From Candidatus Methanomethylophilaceae archaeon (lineage in GTDB: Archaea > Thermoplasmatota > Thermoplasmata > Methanomassiliicoccales > Methanomethylophilaceae), in contig SKGM01000003.1 of the NCBI GenBank assembly GCA_007117455.1, positions 1 to 50,750 of the forward strand: 50,750 nucleotides of DNA. The letters are read 5' to 3'. Positions 14,966 to 22,498 of this stretch are shown in pieces. Position 1 is the first letter of the stretch. The number at the start of each line of letters is the position of its first letter. Position numbers and translations under genes: made by a program. The notes below the pieces were generated by a model. That model searched no databases. It had not been told where the DNA came from and was given only the letters and a program-made list of their open reading frames with translations.

Positions 14966-15466
14966 TCACTCACCTATGGTCTTCTTGAATCCGGTGGCCT
15001 TCATGATCTTGTCGAAGTCCTTCTTGGCATCCTTGCTGGCAAGGACGGTCGGGGGGACCTCGGCCAGACCGAGGGCCTTCCTCTGCTTCTTGACCTCGTC
15101 GTTGATGGGCACGGTGTGACCGTTCTTCATCAAGGACTGGGCGACCTTCTTGTGACCCTCGAACATGTTACCGGAGGCGACAGCGAGGTTCCTCATGGCC
15201 ACGATTATGTCCACGATGGCGACGTCACGGGGGCAGCGCTCGGTGCAGCTGTAGCAGGTGGTGCAGAACCACAGGTCCTCAGAGGTCAGTGATTCGTCCT
15301 TCATTCCGAGCTGGGCCATCCTGACCAGGCGCCTGGTCCGGAAGGAGGTCTGCCTTCCGGAGGGGCAGCTGGCGGTGCAGGTGCCGCACTGGAAGCACAT
15401 GTTGACCGACTCACCGCCGTTGGCGATGATGTCGTTCACGAAATCCATGTTTGGTGTAGCGGTCAT
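14966..15466 (-). CDS. hdrC: CoB-CoM heterodisulfide reductase subunit C
   Basis: The 166-residue protein has two 4Fe-4S ferredoxin motifs: CFQCGTCTASCPSG at about residues 24-36 and CTTCYSCTERCPRD at about 68-80, the HdrC pattern that passes electrons from HdrA to HdrB. It heads the hdrC-hdrB-small-protein operon. On this strand a TATA box TTATATAG (15493-15500) lies about 30 bp upstream of the ATG, implying a leaderless or very short-leader mRNA. This is strong evidence for a methanogen or an Hdr-using anaerobe. Confidence 0.94.
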   Translation of the reverse strand: MTATPNMDFVNDIIANGGESVNMCFQCGTCTASCPSGRQTSFRTRRLVRMAQLGMKDESLTSEDLWFCTTCYSCTERCPRDVAIVDIIVAMRNLAVASGNMFEGHKKVAQSLMKNGHTVPINDEVKKQRKALGLAEVPPTVLASKDAKKDFDKIMKATGFKKTIGE

Positions 15467-15492
15467 GTTATCGTTCCGTGAATGAGGTCGTT

Positions 15493-15546
15493 CTATATAA
15501 TGGTGTACGGAAAATCAAGCATAGTATTACCTTAGAAGGTAACACT
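15493..15546 (-). promoter_or_regulatory. hdrCB promoter with an upstream 24-bp inverted repeat
   Basis: The TATA box TTATATAG (15493-15500) sits about 30 bp before the hdrC ATG. Upstream, 15523-15546 holds AGTaTTACCTT-AG-AAGGTAAcACT, an inverted repeat with ten of eleven paired positions that overlaps the stop codon of the ModE-like gene. It could be an operator bound by that regulator or act as the regulator's 3'-end hairpin; both are inference. Confidence 0.5.
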
Positions 15547-16345
15547 ATTTCTGCATCCTTTCCCTCAGTGTCTTGATCAGTGAGATGACGCGTGCATCCT
15601 GGCTCCTATGTACGGCCATCACCGAATGTCTCAGTAGGTGGGGATCCGTGCTGCTGCGGACCCTGATACCCAACCTCAGTAGTAGTATCTCTTCCACGAA
15701 GAAGCTCCTTCCAGATGCCAGGAGGTCTTTGACAGACAGCAGCTCATCCTCAACCGTGTGATCTACCTTGTTCAGCTCCAGATGACGGAAGCCTATTCGT
15801 TGCGCCCCGTAACGGTGCCTGACGTACCTTGGACCTTTGTCCACATGCACCATGTCCATCTGCCCTATCTCCGTTGCCGGAAGTTCCTGATCCTCCATCA
15901 GGAGCAGGGGGTCGTCCAGGACCACCAGGTCTGCAAGGCCCTGCTCCAGAAGTCGCAGGTTGTGGAGGTCGTGGGACACCACCAAGCCCATGGACGGATC
16001 CACCGAGGGTATCGATGACATCACCAGCTCCTCGGTGACCGGGCTGCAGGCCACGGTCAGCACCGCCTCACTCTGCAGTCTTGACCTAAGGGCATGGTAT
16101 TCTGCGATCAGGTCCATGCCTTCAGAGGTCAGGGTGCTGCCTCTTTTGGTGCCTTGCACCAGTCGCACCCCGGCGGAAGACTCAGCCGCCTTTATGTGCC
16201 GGAATACCACGGGAGGCTTCACACCCAACCGGTCTGCGGCAGCGTTTATGCTCCCAGCCTCCTTTACCGCCACCAGCACATCCAGCTGCCTGGAGGTAAC
16301 TTGGCCTCCATCCAAATCAAATGAGAGCACCGGACGCGGCTTCAC
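15545..16345 (-). CDS. ModE/LysR-type one-component regulator
   Basis: The 266-residue protein has an N-terminal ModE/LysR winged helix-turn-helix (about residues 18-80, with QLDVLVAVKEAGSINAAADR then GVKPPVVFRHIKAAE) and a C-terminal region of about 180 residues resembling a periplasmic-binding-type effector domain, including SDLHN-like and ADLVVLDDP stretches. Such proteins sense oxyanions such as molybdate or other small ligands and regulate neighbouring genes. It is divergent from the DUF1538 cluster and upstream of hdrCB on the same strand, so either may be its target. Molybdate sensing cannot be shown from sequence. Confidence 0.75.
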   Translation of the reverse strand: MKPRPVLSFDLDGGQVTSRQLDVLVAVKEAGSINAAADRLGVKPPVVFRHIKAAESSAGVRLVQGTKRGSTLTSEGMDLIAEYHALRSRLQSEAVLTVACSPVTEELVMSSIPSVDPSMGLVVSHDLHNLRLLEQGLADLVVLDDPLLLMEDQELPATEIGQMDMVHVDKGPRYVRHRYGAQRIGFRHLELNKVDHTVEDELLSVKDLLASGRSFFVEEILLLRLGIRVRSSTDPHLLRHSVMAVHRSQDARVISLIKTLRERMQK

Positions 16346-16366
16346 AATCTCGAATGATACTGACTT

Positions 16367-16427
16367 CTATAAAACGTGTGAGCAAGAAAACGTTATCAAT
16401 AATGTTTACTTAATTCGTACGAGTCGG
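16367..16427. promoter_or_regulatory. Divergent promoter with imperfect palindrome
   Basis: The 82-bp gap between the regulator and the DUF1538 gene has a TATA-like TTCTATAAAA (about 16367-16376), which on the opposite strand lies about 25 bp before the regulator ATG, and the near-palindrome AACGTTA-TCAA-TAATGTT (16389-16406). The latter has the CGTTAT...ATAA character of ModE-type half sites and is a candidate operator for the adjacent regulator. Confidence 0.4.
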
Positions 16428-17120
16428 ATGAGTACCTTCAAGGAAGACAGCAAGGAGACGCTCATGGCCACGCTGCCCATCATCAGCGTGGTCCTTGCCA
16501 TGCAGATATTCGTCCTCCGCAGCCCGATCGAGGACGTGCTGCTTTTCATCGGCACGGCGATAATGGTGGTCGTCGGGTTCACACTGTTCCTGGTAGGGGT
16601 GAGATGGGGCTTGCTGCCCATCGGAGAGGCCGTGGGCGCAGAGATGCCTCAGCAGGGGTCATTGCCCTTTGTGATAGTGGTAATGTTCACGCTCAGTTTC
16701 CTGGTAACCATCGCCGAACCGGACGTCAGGGTCCTGGCATCCTTGGTGGAGTCGGTTTCCGCCGGCATGTTGGACAGGACCCAGTTCATATTCGTCATCG
16801 GCTTCGGGGTCGCCTTCTTCATGGTGGTCTCTGCATTGCGGACGCTGTATGGCGTATCGATCAAGAAACTCCTGGCCGTCGGATACTCGATCGTCATAGC
16901 CCTCTCATTCATAACCCCCGCGGAATTCCTCGCCGTGTCCTTCGACGCGGGAGGCGTGACCACCGGACCCATGACGGTACCGATAATATTGTCCTTGGGG
17001 GTGGGGATCAGTGCCGTCCTATCCGGAAGGCGTGACCTCTCCAACACCTTCGGCTTCATCGGCCTGGCGTCCATAGGTCCGATCATAGGGGTGATGTTGA
17101 TGGGGGTGTTCCTCTATTGA
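16428..17120 (+). CDS. DUF1538 membrane protein (first copy)
   Basis: The 230-residue protein has about six hydrophobic helices and the DUF1538 hallmarks LVTIAEPDVRVLA and AVSFDAGGVTTGPMTVP. Bacterial members often have two such domains fused; here they are split into adjacent genes. DUF1538 proteins occur with PII-like proteins, as here, and are thought to be transporters or channels of unknown substrate. The ORF track extends upstream to 15960, but the ATG at 16428 directly follows the promoter region and begins with a normal cytoplasmic MSTFKEDSKE. Confidence 0.85.
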   Translation: MSTFKEDSKETLMATLPIISVVLAMQIFVLRSPIEDVLLFIGTAIMVVVGFTLFLVGVRWGLLPIGEAVGAEMPQQGSLPFVIVVMFTLSFLVTIAEPDVRVLASLVESVSAGMLDRTQFIFVIGFGVAFFMVVSALRTLYGVSIKKLLAVGYSIVIALSFITPAEFLAVSFDAGGVTTGPMTVPIILSLGVGISAVLSGRRDLSNTFGFIGLASIGPIIGVMLMGVFLY

Positions 17121-17134
17121 CCCATGCGGCCAGC

Positions 17135-17836
17135 ATGCCGGAGGTCATATTGGATGTGCTCCAGGCCATATTGCCGGTCCTGGCCTTCTTCCTGCTTTTC
17201 CAATATCTGTACATACGGTACCCCTGGGTGACCCTTAAGAGGATCCTCATGGGAGTGGGGGTAACAGCCTTGGGGATGGTGCTCTTCCTGGGCGGCGTGT
17301 TCATCGGATTCATGCCCATAGCCCAGGACATGGGCGAGCATCTTGCGTTGAATTATGACACCTGGGTTATACTGGCTTTCGGTTTCCTGATGGGCTTCCT
17401 GGCCACCTATGCTGAACCGGCGGTCAGGGTCCTTTGCGGACAGGTGGAGAAGAGCTCTGGAGGTTACATACATGCCAATCTTCTGCTCTGGACCCTATCA
17501 ATAGGTGTGGCCGTCCTGGTCACCATCGGCATGGCCAGGATAGTCTACGGTGTTGATTTCAGGTTGATAATCATAACAGGATATGCCCTGGCCCTTCTGA
17601 TGATGTGGAAGTCTGAGTCCCAGTATGTGGCCATCGCCTTCGATGCCGGAGGTGTCGCCACCGGACCGATGGCGGTCTCCATCATCATGACCATGGCCGT
17701 GGGCATCGCATCGGGTATCGAGGGCGGCAACCCGATCATCGACGGATTCGGGATAATCGCCCTTATAGCACTTGCGCCCATACTGTTCGTGTCAGCATTG
17801 GGCGTGGTGTTGACCAGAAAGGAGGTAGAGACATGA
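17135..17836 (+). CDS. DUF1538 membrane protein (second copy)
   Basis: The 233-residue partner has the same layout: about six helices with FLATYAEPAVRVLCG and AIAFDAGGVATGPMAVS. The repeated AEPxVRVL and FDAGGVxTGPM motifs line up with the first copy, so the two probably form a pseudo-symmetric heterodimer. A TTG at 17117 overlapping the upstream stop is possible, but the ATG at 17135 starts right at the first helix. It overlaps the PII-like gene by four bases. Confidence 0.85.
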   Translation: MPEVILDVLQAILPVLAFFLLFQYLYIRYPWVTLKRILMGVGVTALGMVLFLGGVFIGFMPIAQDMGEHLALNYDTWVILAFGFLMGFLATYAEPAVRVLCGQVEKSSGGYIHANLLLWTLSIGVAVLVTIGMARIVYGVDFRLIIITGYALALLMMWKSESQYVAIAFDAGGVATGPMAVSIIMTMAVGIASGIEGGNPIIDGFGIIALIALAPILFVSALGVVLTRKEVET

Positions 17837-18252
17837 ACTGCGAGACGGATGTTGCCCTGATAATCACAGTGGTTAAGAAGGGCTGGGCAGAGGTCGCACT
17901 GAAGGCTTCCGTGGATGCCGGTGCGCAAGGCGGCACGGTGATGTACGGCCGCGGCATAGGCATGCATGAGAGGAAGACCATCCTGGGGATGAGGATCGAA
18001 CCGGAGAAGGAGATACTGATCACGGCGGTCAAGAGGAACCTCAGCGACCAGGTTATGCTCGCCATCAGCGAGGCTGCCGAACTCTCCAAACCCGGACAGG
18101 GCATCTCCATGATGCTGCCGTTGGACAAGGTCATCGGAAGGGTGCACATGATCCCCGAGGATGACAGCTTCTTCCCGCTGAGTGCCATGGAGGTCGACCG
18201 GCAGGAGGAGAAGGAGGCGGAGAAGAACATGAAGGACGGACCGAAGTGCTGA
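17833..18252 (+). CDS. PII-like signalling protein
   Basis: The 139-residue protein resembles PII/GlnB-like trimers: strand LIITVVKKGWAEVALKASVDAG, a T-loop-like stretch GTVMYGRGIGMHERK, then EKEILITAVKR and the closing GQGISMMLPLDKVIGR. The last 25 residues are a charged tail with a terminal Cys. PII proteins bind ATP/ADP or other effectors and control membrane transporters by inserting a loop. Overlap with the DUF1538 genes indicates that it gates that transporter. There is no uridylylation Tyr consensus I can confirm. Confidence 0.82.
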   Translation: MNCETDVALIITVVKKGWAEVALKASVDAGAQGGTVMYGRGIGMHERKTILGMRIEPEKEILITAVKRNLSDQVMLAISEAAELSKPGQGISMMLPLDKVIGRVHMIPEDDSFFPLSAMEVDRQEEKEAEKNMKDGPKC

Positions 18253-18254
18253 CC

Positions 18255-18749
18255 ATGGCACAGTCCTTGAGCGATACCATATTGATAATCGGGCTGGGAA
18301 GTCCGATAGTCTCCGACGACCGTGTCGGCCTGGAGGTCGTGCAGAGGTTGGAGGACATGGGATTGGATGGAATCGAGACCCGTCAGGAGGCCATAGGAGG
18401 CCTGGACATCCTGCCCATGATCTGGGGCTACCGCAGGGTGATAATCGTCGATGCCATACAGAGCCGCACCTGCCCCCCCGGGACGGTTATGGTTTTCAAT
18501 CCCGAGGACTTCGCCCCCACCATCGCCGACGCCTCCGCCCACCAGGTCAATCTGGCCACCGCCATGGCCCTGGGGAGGCAGTTGGAGCCCGAGCTGATGC
18601 CGGAGCAGGTGCGTTTCGTAGCCATCGAGGTGGAGGACATACTCACCGTCAGTGAGGATATGACCCCCGCGGTCGAGGCGGCGGTGCCTGAGGCGATGTC
18701 CGAGGTCCTGAAGCTCCTGGGCCTAGAGGTCGAGACTGCTGAGGTCTAG
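18255..18749 (+). CDS. Hydrogenase maturation protease (HyaD/HycI family)
   Basis: The 164-residue protein has the nickel-sensing protease pattern: GLGSPIVSDDRVGLEVV near the start (first acidic ligand), IIVDAIQS (second) and ADASAHQVNL (histidine ligand). These endopeptidases clip the C-terminus of a NiFe-hydrogenase large subunit after Ni insertion. No hydrogenase gene is in the window. It starts three bases after the PII-like stop (a GTG at 18246 is also possible), so cotranscription with a transporter/PII cluster is suggested, which is an unusual setting. It converges with and overlaps the M16 peptidase gene by 27 bases. Confidence 0.85.
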   Translation: MAQSLSDTILIIGLGSPIVSDDRVGLEVVQRLEDMGLDGIETRQEAIGGLDILPMIWGYRRVIIVDAIQSRTCPPGTVMVFNPEDFAPTIADASAHQVNLATAMALGRQLEPELMPEQVRFVAIEVEDILTVSEDMTPAVEAAVPEAMSEVLKLLGLEVETAEV

Positions 18750-19997
18750 TGAACGGAGCTCCTCCGTCTCCCGACCGTAGACCGCCAGATTGAGCCTCTC
18801 CGGCCTCAGTATGTCGGCGGCCACGCGCATCACGTCATCCACATTCACGGCGTCCATCCTCTCCAGGTCATCCATGAATGTGACCGCCTCGCCACTCAGC
18901 ATGTAGTTCCTCGCCAGCCTGTACATCCGCGTCGATGTGGACTCCATCGCCCGGACGAGATGACCGCGGATCATGTTCTTGGCCTTCTGCAGCTCATCCT
19001 CCTCGATACCCTCCTCCAGTAGTCTCCTCATCTCCTTGGCCACAGTCTCGATGGTCTCCATCACGTTGTCCTCGGTCGATGAGAAGTAGGCGGCCAAGGA
19101 ACCGGCGTCGGAATGCTGGTCCACAGAGGTGTGTATCGAATACACCAAACCCTTCTCCTCCCTCACGCTCTGGAAGAGCCTGGATGACCCTCCCGCCCCC
19201 ATGATGGCGTTCAGGGCGCGTAGCGCTGTGCGGTCCGGATGGTTGGCGGGGTAGGCCGGGAAACCCATGGCGACGTAGCTGTGGTCCCCCTCACGGGGGA
19301 ATACACGGAGCCCGGTGCCGTGGTTCTGCGGCGGGGAGCGATCCAGGCCGGGGGATCCGTTCCTCCCCTCGAAGCTCTCCTCGGCCCAGTCCACGACCTC
19401 GTCCACATCGACGTTGCCGCAGGCTATGACCGCGATCTCCGGTATGCGGTAGCGCTCCTCGAAGTAGGAACGGAGGTCCTCCTCCCCCAAGGCCTTCACC
19501 GTCTCCACCGTTCCCGCCTCCAACTGTCCCAGGCCATGGTCCTCCCACATGGTCCGGGCGAAAAGGCTGTGGATATAGGAGTCGGGGTCGTCCTCCCACA
19601 TGCTTATCTCCTGCAGGACTATCTTCTTCTCCATCTCGATGTCCGCGGATCGGATGAGAGGGTTGACGGTTATGTCCGCCACCAGGTCCTTGGCCACCTG
19701 GGCGGTCCGGTCCAAGGTGACACCGAAATAGGCGGTCACCTCGGCGGAGGTGAATGCGTTCAGCTGACCGCCGGCGGCCTCCATCTCCCTCATTATCTGC
19801 ACGTTGTCACGGTTCTTGGTGCCACGGAAGAGCACATGCTCCAGAAGATGTGAAATCCCCATGAGAGCCTGCGGCTCGTCACGGGACCCGGTCCTGACGG
19901 CGAGCAGGTATCCGCTGGTCTGGGACCCAGGTATGCGTTCCACCGCCACAGGTATTCCGGACGGGGACTCCTTCAAAGTCAACTCGTATTCGCTCAC
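18723..19997 (-). CDS. M16 family zinc peptidase (insulinase-like)
   Basis: The protein is about 424 residues with the inverted zinc motif HLLEH in GISHLLEHVLFRGT and the third ligand Glu about 76 residues on, plus the C-terminal M16 domain with GMGGSSRLFQSVREEKGLVYSI-type signature. It is a single-chain, half-size enzyme like bacterial processing peptidases and would work as a dimer. The ATG at 20045 is in frame, but the GTG at 19997 lies about 25 bp after a TATA-like TTATTTATC, so I chose it; the true start is uncertain. Substrate unknown; cytosolic. Confidence 0.88.
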   Translation of the reverse strand: MSEYELTLKESPSGIPVAVERIPGSQTSGYLLAVRTGSRDEPQALMGISHLLEHVLFRGTKNRDNVQIMREMEAAGGQLNAFTSAEVTAYFGVTLDRTAQVAKDLVADITVNPLIRSADIEMEKKIVLQEISMWEDDPDSYIHSLFARTMWEDHGLGQLEAGTVETVKALGEEDLRSYFEERYRIPEIAVIACGNVDVDEVVDWAEESFEGRNGSPGLDRSPPQNHGTGLRVFPREGDHSYVAMGFPAYPANHPDRTALRALNAIMGAGGSSRLFQSVREEKGLVYSIHTSVDQHSDAGSLAAYFSSTEDNVMETIETVAKEMRRLLEEGIEEDELQKAKNMIRGHLVRAMESTSTRMYRLARNYMLSGEAVTFMDDLERMDAVNVDDVMRVAADILRPERLNLAVYGRETEELRSLDLSSLDL

Positions 19998-20013
19998 AGA
20001 CTGGGGATGAAGC

Positions 20014-20031
20014 AATTGATAAATAAGCTTC
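20014..20031. promoter_or_regulatory. Shared divergent TATA element (M16 / PAC2)
   Basis: The element TTGATAAATAAGCTT lies about 25 bp from the GTG of the M16 gene on one strand and about 35-40 bp from the PAC2 ATG on the other. Because TATA boxes are near-symmetric, one site may serve both genes or two sites may overlap here. Confidence 0.35.
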
Positions 20032-20060
20032 ACCGGGTTTACCATTATTCAAGTGGTAAA

Positions 20061-20810
20061 ATGGTCGAAGAGCTAACGGTCACTGAATATTCGAAGATGG
20101 ACTGCAGGAAAGCGATGGTCCTGGTGGGTTTCCCCAGTCTGGGATTGGTGAGCTCGATAGCGACCAACTTCATCGTCCGGACCCTGGGCCTGAAGAGGTT
20201 GGCCGGGATAAGCTCGCCGGACTTCCCGCCATACGCCATGGTGCAGGATGGTTTCCCCATGCCCCCGGTGCGCATCTACGGCGGAGACCGGCAATGTGAT
20301 GAGGACGGGGAGAATTGTGAGCACCTCATCGTGATCACCGCCGAGTTCCTGCCGAAGATGGAGATGCACCACCCCATGACCCAACTGATACTGGAATGGT
20401 GCGAGGAGAACGAGGTGGAGACCATCGTCACCATGGAGGGCATCGCCGGGACCGACACTGAGCAGTCCCCTGTGTGGGGCGTCGGAAGCAACCCCGCCAT
20501 GCGGGAGATGATGGAGAAGTACGGCATCCAGCCGATGGACGAGGGCATGGTGCGCGGGCTTTCGGGCATCATGCTCTACGAGGCCGCTGCGAGGGGGATC
20601 AACGTCCTGACCCTCATGGGACCAGCGCGGATGGACATCCCTGATGCCCGGGGAGCCGCCAGGCTGATGGAGAAGGTCGCCAGGATGCTACCCGAGCTCG
20701 ACCTGGACACCGAACCTCTGATCAAGGAGGCGGAGGAGCTCGAGAAGCGCATGAGGAGCGCCATGGACACCACTGGCATCGCCAGCGACAACTCCCATCT
20801 GTACGGATGA
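20061..20810 (+). CDS. PAC2-family proteasome assembly chaperone-like protein
   Basis: The 249-residue protein matches the PAC2/PbaB family: ALVLVGFPSLGLVSSIATNFI-type N-terminus, GISSPDFPPYAMV, and EGIAGTDT with later GIMLYEAAARGINVLTLMGPA. Archaeal PbaB homologues resemble eukaryotic PAC proteins and can interact with proteasome or other chaperone assemblies, but the exact role is unsettled. The C-terminus is a helical, charged tail. The start at 20061 follows AAA and begins MVEELTV; the upstream ORF start at 20007 would lie in the promoter. It overlaps the SdpI gene by four bases. Confidence 0.85.
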   Translation: MVEELTVTEYSKMDCRKAMVLVGFPSLGLVSSIATNFIVRTLGLKRLAGISSPDFPPYAMVQDGFPMPPVRIYGGDRQCDEDGENCEHLIVITAEFLPKMEMHHPMTQLILEWCEENEVETIVTMEGIAGTDTEQSPVWGVGSNPAMREMMEKYGIQPMDEGMVRGLSGIMLYEAAARGINVLTLMGPARMDIPDARGAARLMEKVARMLPELDLDTEPLIKEAEELEKRMRSAMDTTGIASDNSHLYG

Positions 20811-21193
20811 TCGCCCTATACCTACTCAGCGTCCTGACCATACCTGCGGTGGTGGCATTGTTAGGTTATGTGTTGTGGAGGCATCCTCCCCGCTTCAGCC
20901 ACCTGTTCGGATACCGTACGAGGATGTCCATGTCCTCAGCTGCGATGTGGAGGGAGGCCCAACCGTTCGCAGGGAGGTCCTTGGTCATCGCCGCAGGATC
21001 AGGTCTGGCAATCAGCGCCCTGATCTACGGCCTGATGGGCTCCGGTTCAGGCTCCATACTGACATCGGTGTCCATCCAGACCCTGTTGGTACTATCCGTG
21101 ATTCCGCTGACGGAGAGGCATCTGCACCGAGTGAGGGAAACCGACCACTTGGACGATGGTGAGGGGGAAAGATTAAAAAGTCGACGCGGATAA
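20807..21193 (+). CDS. SdpI/YhfL-like membrane protein
   Basis: The 128-residue protein has an N-terminal helix (about 3-24), the SdpI-type motif FGYRTRMSMSSAAMWREAQ at about 35-53, and two more helices (about 58-78 and 84-102) before a charged tail. The FGYRTxxSMxxxxxWxxAN-like signature defines the SdpI domain, which includes immunity proteins and small membrane proteins of unknown role. It is translationally coupled to PAC2 through an ATGA overlap. Confidence 0.75.
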   Translation: MIALYLLSVLTIPAVVALLGYVLWRHPPRFSHLFGYRTRMSMSSAAMWREAQPFAGRSLVIAAGSGLAISALIYGLMGSGSGSILTSVSIQTLLVLSVIPLTERHLHRVRETDHLDDGEGERLKSRRG

Positions 21194-21201
21194 GCGGGGA
21201 C

Positions 21202-21672
21202 ATGCACCTGGTCCCGAAGAAATTCTTCGTCAGTTCGGGAGCCGCGATTAGCGAGGTTTCCGATCTCAACGCCTTCGACAAAGCTCTTATCAACGCCGGC
21301 GTCGGCGAGCAGAACATGCTGTCAGTTTCATCAGTCATACCTGAAGGCGCTGAGAAAGTCGACCCCCGCCCCCTCCCGATGGGTGCGATCACCCACTGTG
21401 TGCTCGCTCAGATGAGGGGCAGCGAGGGTGAGATGATCTCCGCCGGCATATCCTACGCGTTCCGGAAGGATGGCAAAGGCGGTTACGTGGCCGAGGGACA
21501 CCTGCACGGCTCCAAGGAATCACTGCGTGAGGTCCTGGAGTGGAAGATGGAGGAGATGGCCAAATTACGTGACATCGAGCTCGAGGAGATCCAGTTCGAG
21601 ATACAGGAGATGAAGATCCCGATGGACAACTACGGGACCTGCATCGCCTGCCTGATCTTCGTGGATTACTGA
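21202..21672 (+). CDS. pdaD: Pyruvoyl-dependent arginine decarboxylase
   Basis: The 156-residue proenzyme is cleaved at the Ser-Ser bond in MLSVSSVIPEGAE (about residues 40-46), generating the pyruvoyl cofactor on the second serine. The start (MHLVPKKFFVSSG) and the acidic catalytic region (EEIQFEIQEMKIPM) fit the archaeal family, which turns arginine into agmatine for polyamine and tRNA agmatidine synthesis. It is a short, soluble trimeric enzyme with complete length. It begins eight bases after the SdpI-like gene. Confidence 0.94.
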   Translation: MHLVPKKFFVSSGAAISEVSDLNAFDKALINAGVGEQNMLSVSSVIPEGAEKVDPRPLPMGAITHCVLAQMRGSEGEMISAGISYAFRKDGKGGYVAEGHLHGSKESLREVLEWKMEEMAKLRDIELEEIQFEIQEMKIPMDNYGTCIACLIFVDY

Positions 21673-21686
21673 AGCGGGACGGAATC

Positions 21687-22124
21687 ATGTTCGGGGTGAT
21701 ACTCTGCTCCGGTTGCGGGAACCCTCGGGTCATCGACCTGGCCTCGACCTCGTCGAGGTGTCCCCGCTGTGGCGGATCGGCCGATCATCGCCGAGCCAAG
21801 GTCCATCTCCGCTCCGATGACCAGGCCGAGCTTAGGGCGGCCATATGGTCGCTCAACAGCACGCCTGGTTTCATACCGGGTCAGGAGTCCAAAGAAACCA
21901 TTTCAACCGACCCCGTATCCAAATTGCAACGCCAGGCCGAACGCATCTCCGACCCCGAGGAGAGGCTACGGATGGTCGTTGATGTCCTTTCCGAGGACGG
22001 GGAGGGGTTCACCCTCTCCGATCTCGAGGATTCTTTCCCGGAGAATGCTGGATCGATGCTACAAGGAATGATCGAGCTCGGCCTTGTATATGAACCGCGT
22101 CCCGGCCGATATCAGCGCCTCTGA
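21687..22124 (+). CDS. Zinc-ribbon protein with C-terminal helical/winged-helix region
   Basis: The 145-residue protein starts with a C4 zinc ribbon (LCSGCGN and CPRCGGS within the first 30 residues), a polar linker, and a C-terminal section (about 85-145, EERLRMVVDVLSEDGEGFTLSDLE) that looks like a small winged helix. This layout resembles small archaeal transcription or replication accessory proteins, but I cannot name a family. It follows the arginine decarboxylase by 14 bases on the same strand. Confidence 0.65.
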   Translation: MFGVILCSGCGNPRVIDLASTSSRCPRCGGSADHRRAKVHLRSDDQAELRAAIWSLNSTPGFIPGQESKETISTDPVSKLQRQAERISDPEERLRMVVDVLSEDGEGFTLSDLEDSFPENAGSMLQGMIELGLVYEPRPGRYQRL

Positions 22125-22186
22125 TACACTGCATCCTATCATACCGGCCCCTCATGGTTCAGAATTGATCCGTTCAGAGGGTTCGT

Positions 22187-22202
22187 TCCTGACTCGTCAG
22201 GA
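22187..22202. terminator. Inverted repeat between convergent genes
   Basis: TCCTGAC-TC-GTCAGGA is a 7-bp inverted repeat in the 79-bp gap between two convergent genes. It may fold as a bidirectional hairpin; there is no T-run, so a terminator role is only suggested by position. Confidence 0.3.
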
Positions 22203-22203
22203 G

Positions 22204-22458
22204 TCAGCGAACGGAAAGCGGTCCATCGGAACCCGCCGCAGCGGCGGTGATGCCCATGTTCAGGGCCATCTGCTCAGGGAACAATGAGAAAGGCATGGAA
22301 TCGATATCGTCCAGTTCTTCGATGATGCCTTCGATGTCCGCGAACTCATTGACGCCGTCCCATACCGCCTCATGCAGGGTGGAAGAGGTTGCGAATCCCA
22401 GCAACACTATGATAACCCCGGCGATAATCGCAGCCTTGAACCAAGCGCCAATACCCAT
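22204..22458 (-). CDS. Small single-span membrane protein
   Basis: The 84-residue protein has one N-terminal hydrophobic helix (about 7-24, FKAAIIAGVIIVLLGFA) and an acidic, mostly polar remainder with IEELDDIDSM. It resembles no family I know. It could be a membrane-anchored peptide facing outward. Coding status is supported by the absence of any competing ORF, a plausible ATG and base composition like its neighbours, but it could be spurious. Confidence 0.5.
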   Translation of the reverse strand: MGIGAWFKAAIIAGVIIVLLGFATSSTLHEAVWDGVNEFADIEGIIEELDDIDSMPFSLFPEQMALNMGITAAAAGSDGPLSVR

Positions 22459-22498
22459 GATGGAATTGATTGGTATAAGGGTTAATTAACACTTCGCA

